From: Phycisphaerales bacterium
GTDB taxonomy: Bacteria; Planctomycetota; Phycisphaerae; Phycisphaerales; UBA1924
Assembly (NCBI GenBank): GCA_020054055.1
Contig: JAGVLZ010000027.1
Coordinates: 1-14,963, forward strand
Direction of reading: 5' to 3'
Length of the DNA stretch: 14,963 nucleotides
Shown: positions 7,158-14,849 of the stretch, piece after piece
Numbering within the stretch: position 1 is the first letter of the stretch
Layout of the letters: each line of letters opens with the position of its first letter
Notes under the pieces: generated by a model
Told to the model about the DNA's origin: nothing
What the model saw: only the letters and a program-made list of their open reading frames with translations
The model's database searches: none
Translations under genes and position numbers: made by a program

Positions 7158-7972
7158 CCCCGACCACCGACGCCGTCCTCGCGGTCCGCTCGATCAGCAA
7201 GTCTTTCGGCGGGCTGAAGGCCGTGCAGGATTTCAATCTCACCCTTCCCCGCGGTTCACTCCGAGGCCTGATCGGCCCGAACGGCGCCGGCAAGACCACC
7301 GTCTTCAACCTCCTGACCGGCGTGTACCGCCCCGATGCCGGCTCGGTCACGCTCGCAGGCCGCAACATCACCGGTCTGCGCCCCTTCCGCATCGCCGACG
7401 CCGGACTCTCGCGCACCTTCCAGAACATCCGTCTCTTCGGCGAACTCTCCGTCCTCGACAACGTCCGGCTCGGGTGCCACGTTCGCTCCCAGCACGGCGT
7501 CTTCCGGTCCATCTTCCGCACCCCCTATCACCGGGGCGAGGAACGTGCGATCGAAGCGAGCGCCCGTCGATTGCTGGATGTCGTGGGACTCCTTTCCCGC
7601 GCCGGCGAGCAAGCCAGGAACCTCCCCTACGGCGACCAGCGCAAACTGGAGATTGCACGAGCGCTCGCGACCGAGCCGAGAGTTCTGCTCCTCGACGAAC
7701 CCGCCGCGGGAATGAACTCGCAGGAGAAGATCGCGCTCCGCGCACTCATCCAGCGCCTCCGCAAAGAGTTCGATGCCACGATCCTCCTCATCGAGCACGA
7801 CATGGGGGTGGTGATGGACATCTGTGAGCGCATCACCGTCCTCGATTATGGGAAGACCATCGCGGAGGGAACACCGAGTGAGTTGCAATCGAATCCGGCG
7901 GTGATCGCGGCGTATCTGGGGGCGGAATCGGACTGCGATATCGACGCCAACCACGCCAAGGGAGGCCGCTGA
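7154..7972 (+). CDS. livG: Branched-chain amino acid type ABC importer, ATPase LivG
   Basis: The 272-residue ATPase contains Walker A GPNGAGKTT (41-49), Q-loop Q90 in SRTFQNIRLF, a signature motif LPYGDQ (157-162) in place of the usual LSGGQ, Walker B VLLLDEP (177-183) and the switch histidine H215 in LIEHDMGVVMDI. The SRTFQNIRLF and HDMGVVM patterns, and the YG-type signature, are typical of LivG rather than LivF. The GTG at 7154 overlaps the livM TGA (GTGA) and follows a strong ribosome site, and it gives the usual family length of about 255-275. The protein pairs with LivF as the motor of the importer. Its stop overlaps the livF start by one base (TGATG), so translation is probably coupled. 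The last 15 residues (SDCDIDANHAKGGR) extend beyond the conserved fold. Confidence 0.92.
   Translation: MTPTTDAVLAVRSISKSFGGLKAVQDFNLTLPRGSLRGLIGPNGAGKTTVFNLLTGVYRPDAGSVTLAGRNITGLRPFRIADAGLSRTFQNIRLFGELSVLDNVRLGCHVRSQHGVFRSIFRTPYHRGEERAIEASARRLLDVVGLLSRAGEQARNLPYGDQRKLEIARALATEPRVLLLDEPAAGMNSQEKIALRALIQRLRKEFDATILLIEHDMGVVMDICERITVLDYGKTIAEGTPSELQSNPAVIAAYLGAESDCDIDANHAKGGR
7958..7965 (+). promoter_or_regulatory. Ribosome-binding site of livF
   Basis: AAGGGAGG ends 6 bases before the livF ATG at 7972, inside the last codons of livG. It is the best Shine-Dalgarno match in the operon and confirms the TGATG junction. Confidence 0.65.
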
Positions 7973-8679
7973 TGCTCGTAATCCGCGACCTCGTCGTCAA
8001 CTACGGCGCCATCCGCGCGCTCCACGGCATCAGCCTGCGTGTCGAGCGCGGTCGCATCGTCACCCTTGTCGGCAGCAACGGCGCGGGCAAGAGTACCACG
8101 CTCCGCGCCATCTCCGGCATCGTCCGTGCCGCCTCCGGGAGCATCCTCTTTGAGGGGAAACCCATCGGGCGAGCGCCGCCGCACGAGATCGTCCGCCTCG
8201 GCATCGTGCAGGCGCCCGAAGGCCGCGGCATCTTCGCCAACATGACCGTCGAAGAGAACCTGCTCCTCGGCGCGACGATGCGCCGAGACGCAGCGGGCAT
8301 CCGCGAGGACTGGGACCGCGCGCTCGCCCTCTTCCCGCGACTTCAAGAGCGACTGTCGCAGAGCGCCGGCACCCTCTCAGGCGGCGAGCAGCAGATGCTC
8401 GCGATCGCCCGGGCGCTCATCGCTCGCCCGCGACTCCTGCTTCTCGACGAGCCGAGCCTCGGCCTCGCGCCGCAGGTCTGCCAGACCATCTTCCGCATCA
8501 TCCGCGAGATCAACGAGCGGGGAACAACGATCCTCCTCGTCGAACAGAACGCCAACGCGGCTCTCAAAGTCGCTCACCACGCCTACGTCCTCGAAGTCGG
8601 AGAGATCGCCCTCGAAGGCGACGCGAAAAAACTCGCCGCCGACGACAATGTCCGCAAGGCTTATCTCGGCGTTCACTGA
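7972..8679 (+). CDS. livF: Branched-chain amino acid type ABC importer, ATPase LivF
   Basis: The 235-residue protein has Walker A GSNGAGKST (34-42), Q-loop Q80 in GIVQAPEGRGIF, signature LSGGEQQMLAIARAL (135-149), Walker B LLLLDEPSLGLAP (155-167) and the LivF-type LVEQNANAAL (189-198), where Gln-Asn replaces the switch histidine region as is usual in this subfamily. QAPEGRGIFANMTVEENL is characteristic of LivF. Length and both ends match the family. It is the last gene of the livHMGF cluster; no periplasmic binding protein gene (livJ/livK type) lies upstream or downstream in this window. A tRNA gene follows 24 bases after the stop with no clear terminator between them. Confidence 0.93.
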   Translation: MLVIRDLVVNYGAIRALHGISLRVERGRIVTLVGSNGAGKSTTLRAISGIVRAASGSILFEGKPIGRAPPHEIVRLGIVQAPEGRGIFANMTVEENLLLGATMRRDAAGIREDWDRALALFPRLQERLSQSAGTLSGGEQQMLAIARALIARPRLLLLDEPSLGLAPQVCQTIFRIIREINERGTTILLVEQNANAALKVAHHAYVLEVGEIALEGDAKKLAADDNVRKAYLGVH

Positions 8680-8682
8680 GAT

Positions 8683-8691
8683 TGCTAGTAT
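8683..8691 (+). promoter_or_regulatory. Possible extended -10 promoter for tRNA-Ser
   Basis: TGCTAGTAT combines a TG extension with the hexamer TAGTAT (8686-8691), 12 bases before the tRNA 5' end. It lies in the 24-base gap after livF. The -35 region would fall inside livF and shows no clear TTGACA match. Confidence 0.45.
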
Positions 8692-8703
8692 TGTGACCGC
8701 AAA

Positions 8704-8790
8704 GGTAGGGTGGCCGAGCGGTTGAAGGCGCCAGACTTGAAATCTGGTTTGGGCTTATGCTCAACGCGAGTTCGAATCTCGCCCCTACCG
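8704..8790 (+). tRNA. tRNA-Ser, anticodon UGA
   Basis: The 87-base sequence folds as a class II tRNA. The acceptor stem pairs GGTAGGG (8704-8710) with CCCTACC (8783-8789), and the discriminator base is G8790. The anticodon stem pairs CCAGA (8731-8735) with TCTGG (8743-8747) around loop CTTGAAA, so the anticodon is TGA (8738-8740), reading UCA and probably other UCN codons. A long variable arm pairs TTGGGC with GCTCAA around TTAT, as expected for tRNA-Ser. The T arm has GCGAG, TTCGAAT, CTCGC (8766-8782). No CCA is encoded. Five T residues (8791-8795) directly follow and may end transcription. Confidence 0.95.
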
Positions 8791-8982
8791 TTTTTCCAGC
8801 ATCGCGAGGCGTCCGACGCGCGACGGCCAGCATTGGATCGGGGGGGAGTGCCCGGCGTTGCCCATCGCGCCGTCCGGATAACGCTCCGGCGGCGCGCGAC
8901 CACTCACGTTGACGCACGCGGCACCCGATGACTCCTCACCGGCCTCGTCCTGCCGCCCCGCCGGTGAAGGACCCCGCGCGCC
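8791..8982. other. Intergenic region upstream of the sensor kinase
   Basis: These 192 bases begin with TTTTT after the tRNA and contain no supportable gene. A weak TAACGC (8879-8884) is the nearest thing to a -10 box for the kinase, and GAAGGA (8966-8971) is a plausible ribosome site 11 bases before its ATG. Nothing else stands out. Confidence 0.4.
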
Positions 8983-10881
8983 ATGAACATCCGAACGAAG
9001 AACACGCTCGTTCTGACCTGCGTCTTCGTTGCCCTGCTGATCGTGAGCCTCGGGGTTCGCCATTTCGTGTTAGCGCCGAGTTTCCAGTCTCTCGAATACG
9101 AGGAGGCGCTCAAGAACGGGAACCGGTGCGTGCAAGCCGTCGAGCGCGAGATCGACCACCTCAACAGCGTCTGCCTGGAGTGGTCGGACTGGGACGACCT
9201 GCACCAGTATGTGGTGGACCGGAACGAAGGCTTCCATCAGGCCAACCTGGCCACGACCGAGTACTTCCAGCGGGCCAACCTGCCGGTCATGGTCATCCTC
9301 GATGTCAACAACCGAGTCGTCTGGATGACCCGCCTCGACCTCGAAACACTCGAACAGGTCGAACTCCCCGAGTTCCCGCGCGATGAGTTCCCCGCCGATC
9401 ACCCACTCATCCGGACGAACCATCCCAAGGGGTACATCAACGGCATCCTGCTCACCGAGCGCGGCCCGATGCTCGTCGCCTCCCGCCCCATCACCACCAC
9501 GGACGCGCAAGGCGAGCGTCGCGGCCGCTTCATAATGAGCCGGTACATAAACGAGTCGATGCTCACGCAACTACGAGCCCAGACCGACGTGGATTTCAAC
9601 GTCTGGAGCAATCACGACCCGCTCCCCGCGGACGCGCCCGCGGACTTCGCCGCGGCGAGCCCCGAACAACTGATCCACCCCGATCCCGAGAACCCGAGCA
9701 AACTCAGCGTCTACCGCACGCTCGACTGTCTCACTCCGGGAGACTCCATCGTCTTCCGCGCCGGCGTCGATCGGGCGATTACGCGCCACGGCCAGAACGC
9801 CACCTCCGCGGCCTTGCTCACTCTTGTCGTCGGCGGCGGGTTCGTGCTGCTGGTGCTCATGCTCGCGCTCCAGCGGATCGTCATCCACCCGCTCGCGCGC
9901 CTCACGCACCACGCCCACAAGGTCGGAACCACGGGAGACCTGACCGCACGCATCTCGCTCGACCGATCGGACGAGATCGGCGTGCTGGCCCGGGCGTTCG
10001 ACCTGATGACCGAACGCCTCGCCCAGGCCCAGGCCTCCCTGGCCGATGCGTCACGCCACGCCGGGGCCGCCGAAGTCACCGCCGGAGTCCTGCACAACGT
10101 CGGAAACGTGCTGAACAGCGTGGTCATCAGCATGCACGGCGTCAAGCAGTCGGTTTCCGGTTCGCGCGCCGCCGGACTGACCAAGGTCGCCGAACTCATG
10201 CGCGAGCACAAGCACGACCTGGCCCGGTTCATCGAATCCGACCCGCGGGGAAAGCAACTACCGGAATACCTTGACAAACTCAGCGAGGCGGTCGGCGTCG
10301 ACCAATCCGCCTTGACGCGAGACGTGACGCGCCTCTCGGAGAGCATCAACCAGATTGTCGAGATCATCGGGTCTCAGCAGTGCAACGCGGGGGCGACCGA
10401 AGTCATCGAGGCCGCCGACGCCGTCGAGGTGGTCCGCAGCGCCACCACGGTCGTCCGCGCCTCGTGCGAGCGCCACGGCGTGCGACTCGAACTCGACCTC
10501 CCCTCCCCGATCCGAACGCTGGTGGATCGCTCGCGCTTGCAACAGGTCGTCGTGAATCTGCTCACCAACGCCCTGGATGCCGTCAAGCCGGTCGCGCCGG
10601 AGAACCGCGTGATCCATGTCGGAGTTCGAGGCGACGAGCAGTCGTTCTGGGTGGAAGTGCGGGACCAGGGCGTCGGCTTCGATCCCGCAACGAACGCACG
10701 CCTCTTTCAACAGGGCTTCACCACCCGGGAGGGCGGGCACGGCGTCGGGCTGCATTTCTGCGCCATCTCGGCCAGGCAGATGGGTGGAGAGATCACAGGT
10801 GAGAGCCGAGGCCCCGGCGAGGGGGCGACCTTCCGAGTGCGCGTGCCGATCCGGCGCGATGAGGCGCGGATCGCCGCATGA
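8983..10881 (+). CDS. Membrane sensor histidine kinase with CHASE4-like sensor, HAMP and atypical H-box
   Basis: The 632-residue protein has a first membrane helix at about 8-28, an extracytoplasmic domain (30-275), a second helix at about 276-297, a HAMP domain (298-350), a dimerisation/phosphoacceptor region and an HATPase domain. The sensor has EWSDWDDLHQYVVDRN (66-81), typical of CHASE4. The H-box reads AGVLHNVGNVLNSVV (367-381), with H371 the probable phosphorylated residue; most HisKA kinases have Glu or Asp next to it, here it is Asn. The N-box is NLLTNALDAV (525-534), the G1 box DQGVGFD (561-567) and the G2 region GGHGVGLHFCA (584-594). About 150 residues separate H371 from the N-box, longer than usual, with SQQCNAG at 464-470. 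The signal is unknown. The stop overlaps the next gene (ATGA), so that response regulator is its likely partner. Confidence 0.9.
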   Translation: MNIRTKNTLVLTCVFVALLIVSLGVRHFVLAPSFQSLEYEEALKNGNRCVQAVEREIDHLNSVCLEWSDWDDLHQYVVDRNEGFHQANLATTEYFQRANLPVMVILDVNNRVVWMTRLDLETLEQVELPEFPRDEFPADHPLIRTNHPKGYINGILLTERGPMLVASRPITTTDAQGERRGRFIMSRYINESMLTQLRAQTDVDFNVWSNHDPLPADAPADFAAASPEQLIHPDPENPSKLSVYRTLDCLTPGDSIVFRAGVDRAITRHGQNATSAALLTLVVGGGFVLLVLMLALQRIVIHPLARLTHHAHKVGTTGDLTARISLDRSDEIGVLARAFDLMTERLAQAQASLADASRHAGAAEVTAGVLHNVGNVLNSVVISMHGVKQSVSGSRAAGLTKVAELMREHKHDLARFIESDPRGKQLPEYLDKLSEAVGVDQSALTRDVTRLSESINQIVEIIGSQQCNAGATEVIEAADAVEVVRSATTVVRASCERHGVRLELDLPSPIRTLVDRSRLQQVVVNLLTNALDAVKPVAPENRVIHVGVRGDEQSFWVEVRDQGVGFDPATNARLFQQGFTTREGGHGVGLHFCAISARQMGGEITGESRGPGEGATFRVRVPIRRDEARIAA

Positions 10882-12806
10882 GCAACACCTCCCTGCCCAT
10901 CAACCGTCGGGTGCTCACCGTTGACGACAACACGTCGATCCACGAGGACTACCGGCGCGCACTCTGCCAGTCGCAACCGGACCCGGGCATCGGCGCGCTC
11001 GAAGCGTCCATCTTCGGCGCGCCGGCAAAGGCCGGCCCACGCGCAATGGAGTCGTTCGAGGTGGATCAAGCGCTCCAGGGGAAGGAGGCGCTCGAGAAAC
11101 TTCGGAGCGCTCTCGATTCGGGGAAGCCGTACGCCGTCGTCTTCGTGGACATGCGCATGCCACCGGGATGGGACGGCGTCGAGACGATCGAGCACCTGTG
11201 GCAGGCGGACCCGAGCGTCCTCGTCGTGATCTGCTCGGCGTACAGCGACTACGAGTGGTCGGACGTGCTGAGCCGACTGCCCCGGCGTGACCAGTTGCTC
11301 CTGCTCCGCAAGCCCTTCGACGCCACGGAAGTCTGGCAGATGGCCGAATCGCTCTGCCACCGATGGGCCATCGCCCAACTCCAGGTCAAGGCCCTCGAAG
11401 GCGCGAACGAGCAACTCTCCCTCGAACTCCACGAACGCGAGCGGGCCGAGGAGCGCCTCCGCCACGTCGCGCTCCACGACCAACTGACCTCTCTGCCCAA
11501 CCGTGCGCTCCTTCTCGATCGCCTCGGCCAATGCATCGAGAGGCAGCAACGCCACCCCGCCGAGGTCAGCGCGGTCATGTACCTCGACCTCGACAACTTC
11601 AAGATCGTGAACGACAGCCTGGGCCATCGCGCGGGAGACGCCGTCCTGATCGAAGCCGCCCGACGACTCGCGGAAGTGGTGCGAACGACGGACACCGTCG
11701 GCCGCCCGATGGATTCGCTCGCGGCCCGACTGGGAGGCGATGAGTTCGTCGTACTCCTCCAGGACGTCAGCAACGCCTCCGAGGCTCTCAGGACGGCCGA
11801 CCGCGTGCTCCAGGCTCTGAGCGCTCCCTATGTTCACGAAGGGCGCGAACTCAGCCTCAGCGCAAGCATCGGCATCGCCATCGCCGGCGGCAACGGGCAA
11901 ACGCCCGAGGAACTCCTGCGCGACGCGGACACCGCCATGTACCAGGCGAAATACTCCGGAAAGGGTCGATGCGCCCTCTTCGATGCCCCCATGCACACCG
12001 CCGTGCTCAACCGGATGAACCTCGAGGCCGACCTCCGCGGCGCCGCCGCACGAGGCGAACTCGCCGTCGTCTACCAACCGATCGTCAACATCGAGTCGGG
12101 AGCCATCGAGGGATTCGAGGCCCTCCTCCGCTGGAATCACCCGACGCTCGGCAGCGTGCCCCCCGACGCCTTCATCCCGATCGCCGAGGAGTCGGGGATC
12201 ATCAACGCAATCTCCGGCTGGACCCTGAACATTGTGTCCCAGACGCTGCAAGGATGGCGGCGCGACTTCCCCATCGCCGCGGGCATTTATGTCAGCGTCA
12301 ATGTCTCGCGCCGCCAACTCGCCGATCCCGGGCTGCCCGGATCGATCGCCTCGGTGGTCGAGCGATGGGGGTTGCTCCCCAAAGATGTCGCGTTTGAGAT
12401 CACCGAGTCGGCCGTGATGCAGCACCAAGAGGCCGCCATGGGAATCCTGACCGACCTTCGGGCACGCGGGTTCAAGATCATGATGGACGATTTCGGAACG
12501 GGCTACTCTTCGCTCTCGTGCCTCCATCGCTTCCCGATCGACGTGCTGAAGATCGACCGCGCTTTCGTGCAGACCCACCAGTCAAACCGGGACTACGCCG
12601 CCGTCGTCCATTCCATCATCACGCTCGCGCACAACCTGGGTTCGGTGGTCATCGCGGAAGGAGTCGAGACTCCCGAACACCTCGCCCAACTCCAGGCGTT
12701 GGAGTGCGACCTCGCCCAGGGCTACCTCTTCTCCCGCCCCGTCCCGGCCTCCGAGATCGAGGCCATGCTCCGCGCCAAGCCGGAGTTCCGGGCCGTCGCG
12801 GCATGA
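10878..12806 (+). CDS. Response regulator with REC, GGDEF and EAL domains (cyclic-di-GMP turnover)
   Basis: The 642-residue protein begins with a receiver domain (about 10-160): acidic pair D16-D17, phosphoacceptor D91 in FVDMRMPPGWDG, S120 and K145 in LLRKPFD. A predicted coiled linker (168-197) leads to a GGDEF domain (about 198-368) with intact RLGGDEF (284-290) and LDLDNFK (236-242). The EAL domain (about 385-635) keeps E414 of EALLRW, N475, E507 of FEITES, D537-D538 of DDFGTGYSS, K558, E594 of AEGVET and Q614. Both catalytic motifs therefore look active, so it could synthesise or degrade cyclic-di-GMP depending on signal and on phosphorylation by the overlapping kinase. The receiver has an extra stretch (about 31-62) and the GGDEF domain an 8-residue insertion before RLGGDEF. 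It is cytoplasmic, and translation is probably coupled through ATGA. Confidence 0.93.
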   Translation: MSNTSLPINRRVLTVDDNTSIHEDYRRALCQSQPDPGIGALEASIFGAPAKAGPRAMESFEVDQALQGKEALEKLRSALDSGKPYAVVFVDMRMPPGWDGVETIEHLWQADPSVLVVICSAYSDYEWSDVLSRLPRRDQLLLLRKPFDATEVWQMAESLCHRWAIAQLQVKALEGANEQLSLELHERERAEERLRHVALHDQLTSLPNRALLLDRLGQCIERQQRHPAEVSAVMYLDLDNFKIVNDSLGHRAGDAVLIEAARRLAEVVRTTDTVGRPMDSLAARLGGDEFVVLLQDVSNASEALRTADRVLQALSAPYVHEGRELSLSASIGIAIAGGNGQTPEELLRDADTAMYQAKYSGKGRCALFDAPMHTAVLNRMNLEADLRGAAARGELAVVYQPIVNIESGAIEGFEALLRWNHPTLGSVPPDAFIPIAEESGIINAISGWTLNIVSQTLQGWRRDFPIAAGIYVSVNVSRRQLADPGLPGSIASVVERWGLLPKDVAFEITESAVMQHQEAAMGILTDLRARGFKIMMDDFGTGYSSLSCLHRFPIDVLKIDRAFVQTHQSNRDYAAVVHSIITLAHNLGSVVIAEGVETPEHLAQLQALECDLAQGYLFSRPVPASEIEAMLRAKPEFRAVAA

Positions 12807-12888
12807 CGCACACGCCACGCCCTGGCCGGAGCGTCCGCCGCCCCGCCTCGGAAAATCACGACCGAACGCCCCGGTGACGCATCTCGAA

Positions 12889-12894
12889 TAGGAT
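12889..12894 (+). promoter_or_regulatory. Possible -10 box (TAGGAT) for tdk
   Basis: TAGGAT lies 29 bases before the tdk ATG, in the 117-base gap after the GGDEF-EAL gene. The bases between (GCGCCAGACACC and onward) have no Shine-Dalgarno sequence. The rest of the gap holds no gene or clear hairpin. Confidence 0.35.
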
Positions 12895-12923
12895 GCGCCA
12901 GACACCCTTCCGAAACAGACACC

Positions 12924-13475
12924 ATGCCCGGACGCCTCGAGATCATCTGCGGCCCGATGTTCGCGGGAAAATCGACGGAACTGATCCGCCGACTCCGCGA
13001 AGGGCAGAACGCCGGGATGACCGCTGTCGCCTTCAAGCCGACCTCGGATACTCGTTCGGGCGAATCGTCGATCCGCACTCACCCCGGCGACGTGCTCGAC
13101 GCCGAACCGCTCCCCGATTCCTCGGGGCTGCTCGCCGCGCTCCCGACGGGCGTCGCCCCCGATCAACTCGTCATCGGACTGGACGAGGCGCACTTCTTCG
13201 GCTCACCCCTGATCGCGCCGGTGCGAACGCTCATCGCGCGCGGCGCGCGGCTGATCGTCGCGGGCGTTGAACGCGATCACCGCGGGCTGCCCTTCGAGCC
13301 GTTCCCAACCCTTCTGTGCGAAGCCGACGAAGTCACGAAACTCACGTCGATCTGCGCCGTCTGCGGCGGGGCGGCGATCCATTCGCAGCGGATGTTCACC
13401 TCCGACGCACCCATCGTCGTCGGCGGAGCGGAGTCGTATCAGGCTCGCTGCCGCGCGTGCTTCCAGCCGGGTTGA
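12924..13475 (+). CDS. tdk: Thymidine kinase, type II (TK1-like)
   Basis: The 183-residue enzyme phosphorylates thymidine to dTMP in the cytoplasmic salvage pathway. It has the P-loop CGPMFAGKST (9-18, K16), the Walker B and catalytic region GLDEAHFF (85-92) with E88 the expected general base, and VERDHRGLPF (115-124), equivalent to the family's D-R-D-F-x-G-x-PF loop. The four zinc-ribbon cysteines C144, C147, C176 and C179 are all present, and SQRMF (154-158) with VVGGAESYQARC (165-176) forms the thymidine-binding lasso. Length is normal (about 180-205), so it is complete. No ribosome site is seen before the ATG at 12924, but the N-terminus starts at the usual distance from the P-loop. It stands alone between signalling and transporter genes. 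Confidence 0.95.
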   Translation: MPGRLEIICGPMFAGKSTELIRRLREGQNAGMTAVAFKPTSDTRSGESSIRTHPGDVLDAEPLPDSSGLLAALPTGVAPDQLVIGLDEAHFFGSPLIAPVRTLIARGARLIVAGVERDHRGLPFEPFPTLLCEADEVTKLTSICAVCGGAAIHSQRMFTSDAPIVVGGAESYQARCRACFQPG

Positions 13476-13487
13476 GTCCCGCCCCAC

Positions 13488-13493
13488 TATCCT
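13488..13493 (+). promoter_or_regulatory. Possible -10 box (TATCCT) for the MacB-type permease gene
   Basis: TATCCT lies 15 bases before the ATG at 13509 and forms the loop of a small hairpin, CCCAC (13483-13487) with GTGGG (13494-13498). The hairpin may instead be a weak structure after tdk. GGCAGG (13497-13502) is a possible ribosome site 6 bases before the ATG. Confidence 0.35.
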
Positions 13494-13508
13494 GTGGGCA
13501 GGCGCGCC

Positions 13509-14810
13509 ATGACCTTCATCCTCGAAACCATCCGACTCGGCCTCACCAACCTCCGGCTGCACATCCTGCGTTCGGTGCTCACTGCACTCGGGATCATCCT
13601 GGGCGTCACCGCCGTCATCACCATGGTCAGCATCGGAGAGGGATCGAAGCGAGCCGCCCTCGAACAACTCGAGCAACTCGGAGCCAAAAACATCATTTTG
13701 CGCTCCACCAACCCGCCGCAGACAATCCAGCAGCAGAGCGGGCAGCAGCGCGGCCGCGTCGCACGCTTCGGCCTGAAACGCGCGGACCTCGAAACCATCC
13801 GCCATCACTTCCCGGAAGCGGATGTCGTCGTCCCACTGAAAGACGTCGGCTCGCAGATGCTCAAGGACACTTACCGCGTCCAGAGCCAGGCTTTCGGCAC
13901 CACTCCCGACTTCCGGGTAGTCGCAAATCTGCGCCTCGGTCGCGGGCGATACCTGATGCAGGCGGACCTCGACGACCAGCAACACGTCGTCGTGCTCGGC
14001 GCCGAACTCGCCAAGAAACTCTTTCCCTTCGATGACCCGCTGATGAACACGGTTCGCATCGACGACAAGGTCTTCACCGTCGTGGGCATCCTCGCCCCGG
14101 TGGGCCTCGCGGGCGGGGCCGGGGCCGCACTCGTGGGCCGAGACCTGAACCACGATGCCCACATCCCCATCACCACCGCCCGCGCTCGCTTCGGCGACCT
14201 CGTCATGCGCCGCGGCTCGGGCACCTTCTCCGCGGAGGAGGTCGAACTCCGCGAGATCTATTTCGGTTCGCGCTCGCGCGACGAAGTGATGCTCGACGCC
14301 GCGATGCTCAAAAGGATCATGGAAGTCCGGCAGATGGGGTTGAAGGACGTCCAGATGATCATCCCCTACGAACTCCTGGAGAACGCGCGAAAGACCGCGC
14401 TCACCTGGCAGATCGTCCTCGGCGCCATCGCCGGCATCTCGCTGCTCGTCGGCGGCATCGGCATCATGAACATCATGCTCGCCTCCGTGACCGAGCGCAC
14501 CAGAGAGATCGGCATCCGCCGGGCGCTCGGCGCCACCCAACGCCACATCGTCTGGCAGTTCCTCGTCGAGACCGGCGTCCTCAGCGCCATGGGCGGACTC
14601 ATCGGCGTCTTCCTGGGAGTGGTCATCTCGCTCGGACTCGGCGTCAGCGCTTCTTCGTTCTTCCCGGACGCCACCGTCCGAACGCAACTCACCACTTGGT
14701 CGATCCTCCTCTCGTTCTCCGTCGCGACCGCCACGGGTCTGGTCTTCGGCATCTACCCCGCGCTCAAAGCAGCCCAGCAGGACCCGATCGTCGCCCTGCG
14801 GCACGATTGA
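13509..14810 (+). CDS. MacB/FtsX-type ABC transporter permease
   Basis: The 433-residue membrane protein has the MacB plan: a first helix in LRSVLTALGIILGVTAVITM (20-39), a large periplasmic domain (about 42-295) with ADVVVPL, VVLGAELAKKLF (161-172) and FTVVGILAP (189-197), then an FtsX domain of three helices. The latter includes AGISLLVGGIGIMNIMLASV (308-327), the TERTREIGIRRALGAT motif (328-343) and GIYPALKAAQQDPIVALR (414-431). Such permeases work with a separate ATPase to move lipoproteins, peptides or drugs across or out of the envelope, by mechanotransmission. Neither an ATPase nor a membrane-fusion gene is adjacent here. I chose ATG 13509 (MTFILETIRLGLTNLR) over an in-frame GTG at 13494 because it matches the family N-terminus and follows GGCAGG. 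Substrate unknown. Confidence 0.9.
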   Translation: MTFILETIRLGLTNLRLHILRSVLTALGIILGVTAVITMVSIGEGSKRAALEQLEQLGAKNIILRSTNPPQTIQQQSGQQRGRVARFGLKRADLETIRHHFPEADVVVPLKDVGSQMLKDTYRVQSQAFGTTPDFRVVANLRLGRGRYLMQADLDDQQHVVVLGAELAKKLFPFDDPLMNTVRIDDKVFTVVGILAPVGLAGGAGAALVGRDLNHDAHIPITTARARFGDLVMRRGSGTFSAEEVELREIYFGSRSRDEVMLDAAMLKRIMEVRQMGLKDVQMIIPYELLENARKTALTWQIVLGAIAGISLLVGGIGIMNIMLASVTERTREIGIRRALGATQRHIVWQFLVETGVLSAMGGLIGVFLGVVISLGLGVSASSFFPDATVRTQLTTWSILLSFSVATATGLVFGIYPALKAAQQDPIVALRHD

Positions 14811-14849
14811 TCGGGCAGCGGGGCAACGGCACATTCCCCAGCGCACCAC

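Noticed and set aside
10707..12578. Minus-strand frame of 623 codons opposite the GGDEF-EAL gene
   Set aside because: Lies fully opposite a gene with intact REC, GGDEF and EAL motifs; its translation has no recognisable domain.
13494..13508. GTG 13494 as start of the permease
   Set aside because: It adds only GRRA-type residues not expected in the family and would lie in the small hairpin; ATG 13509 fits better.
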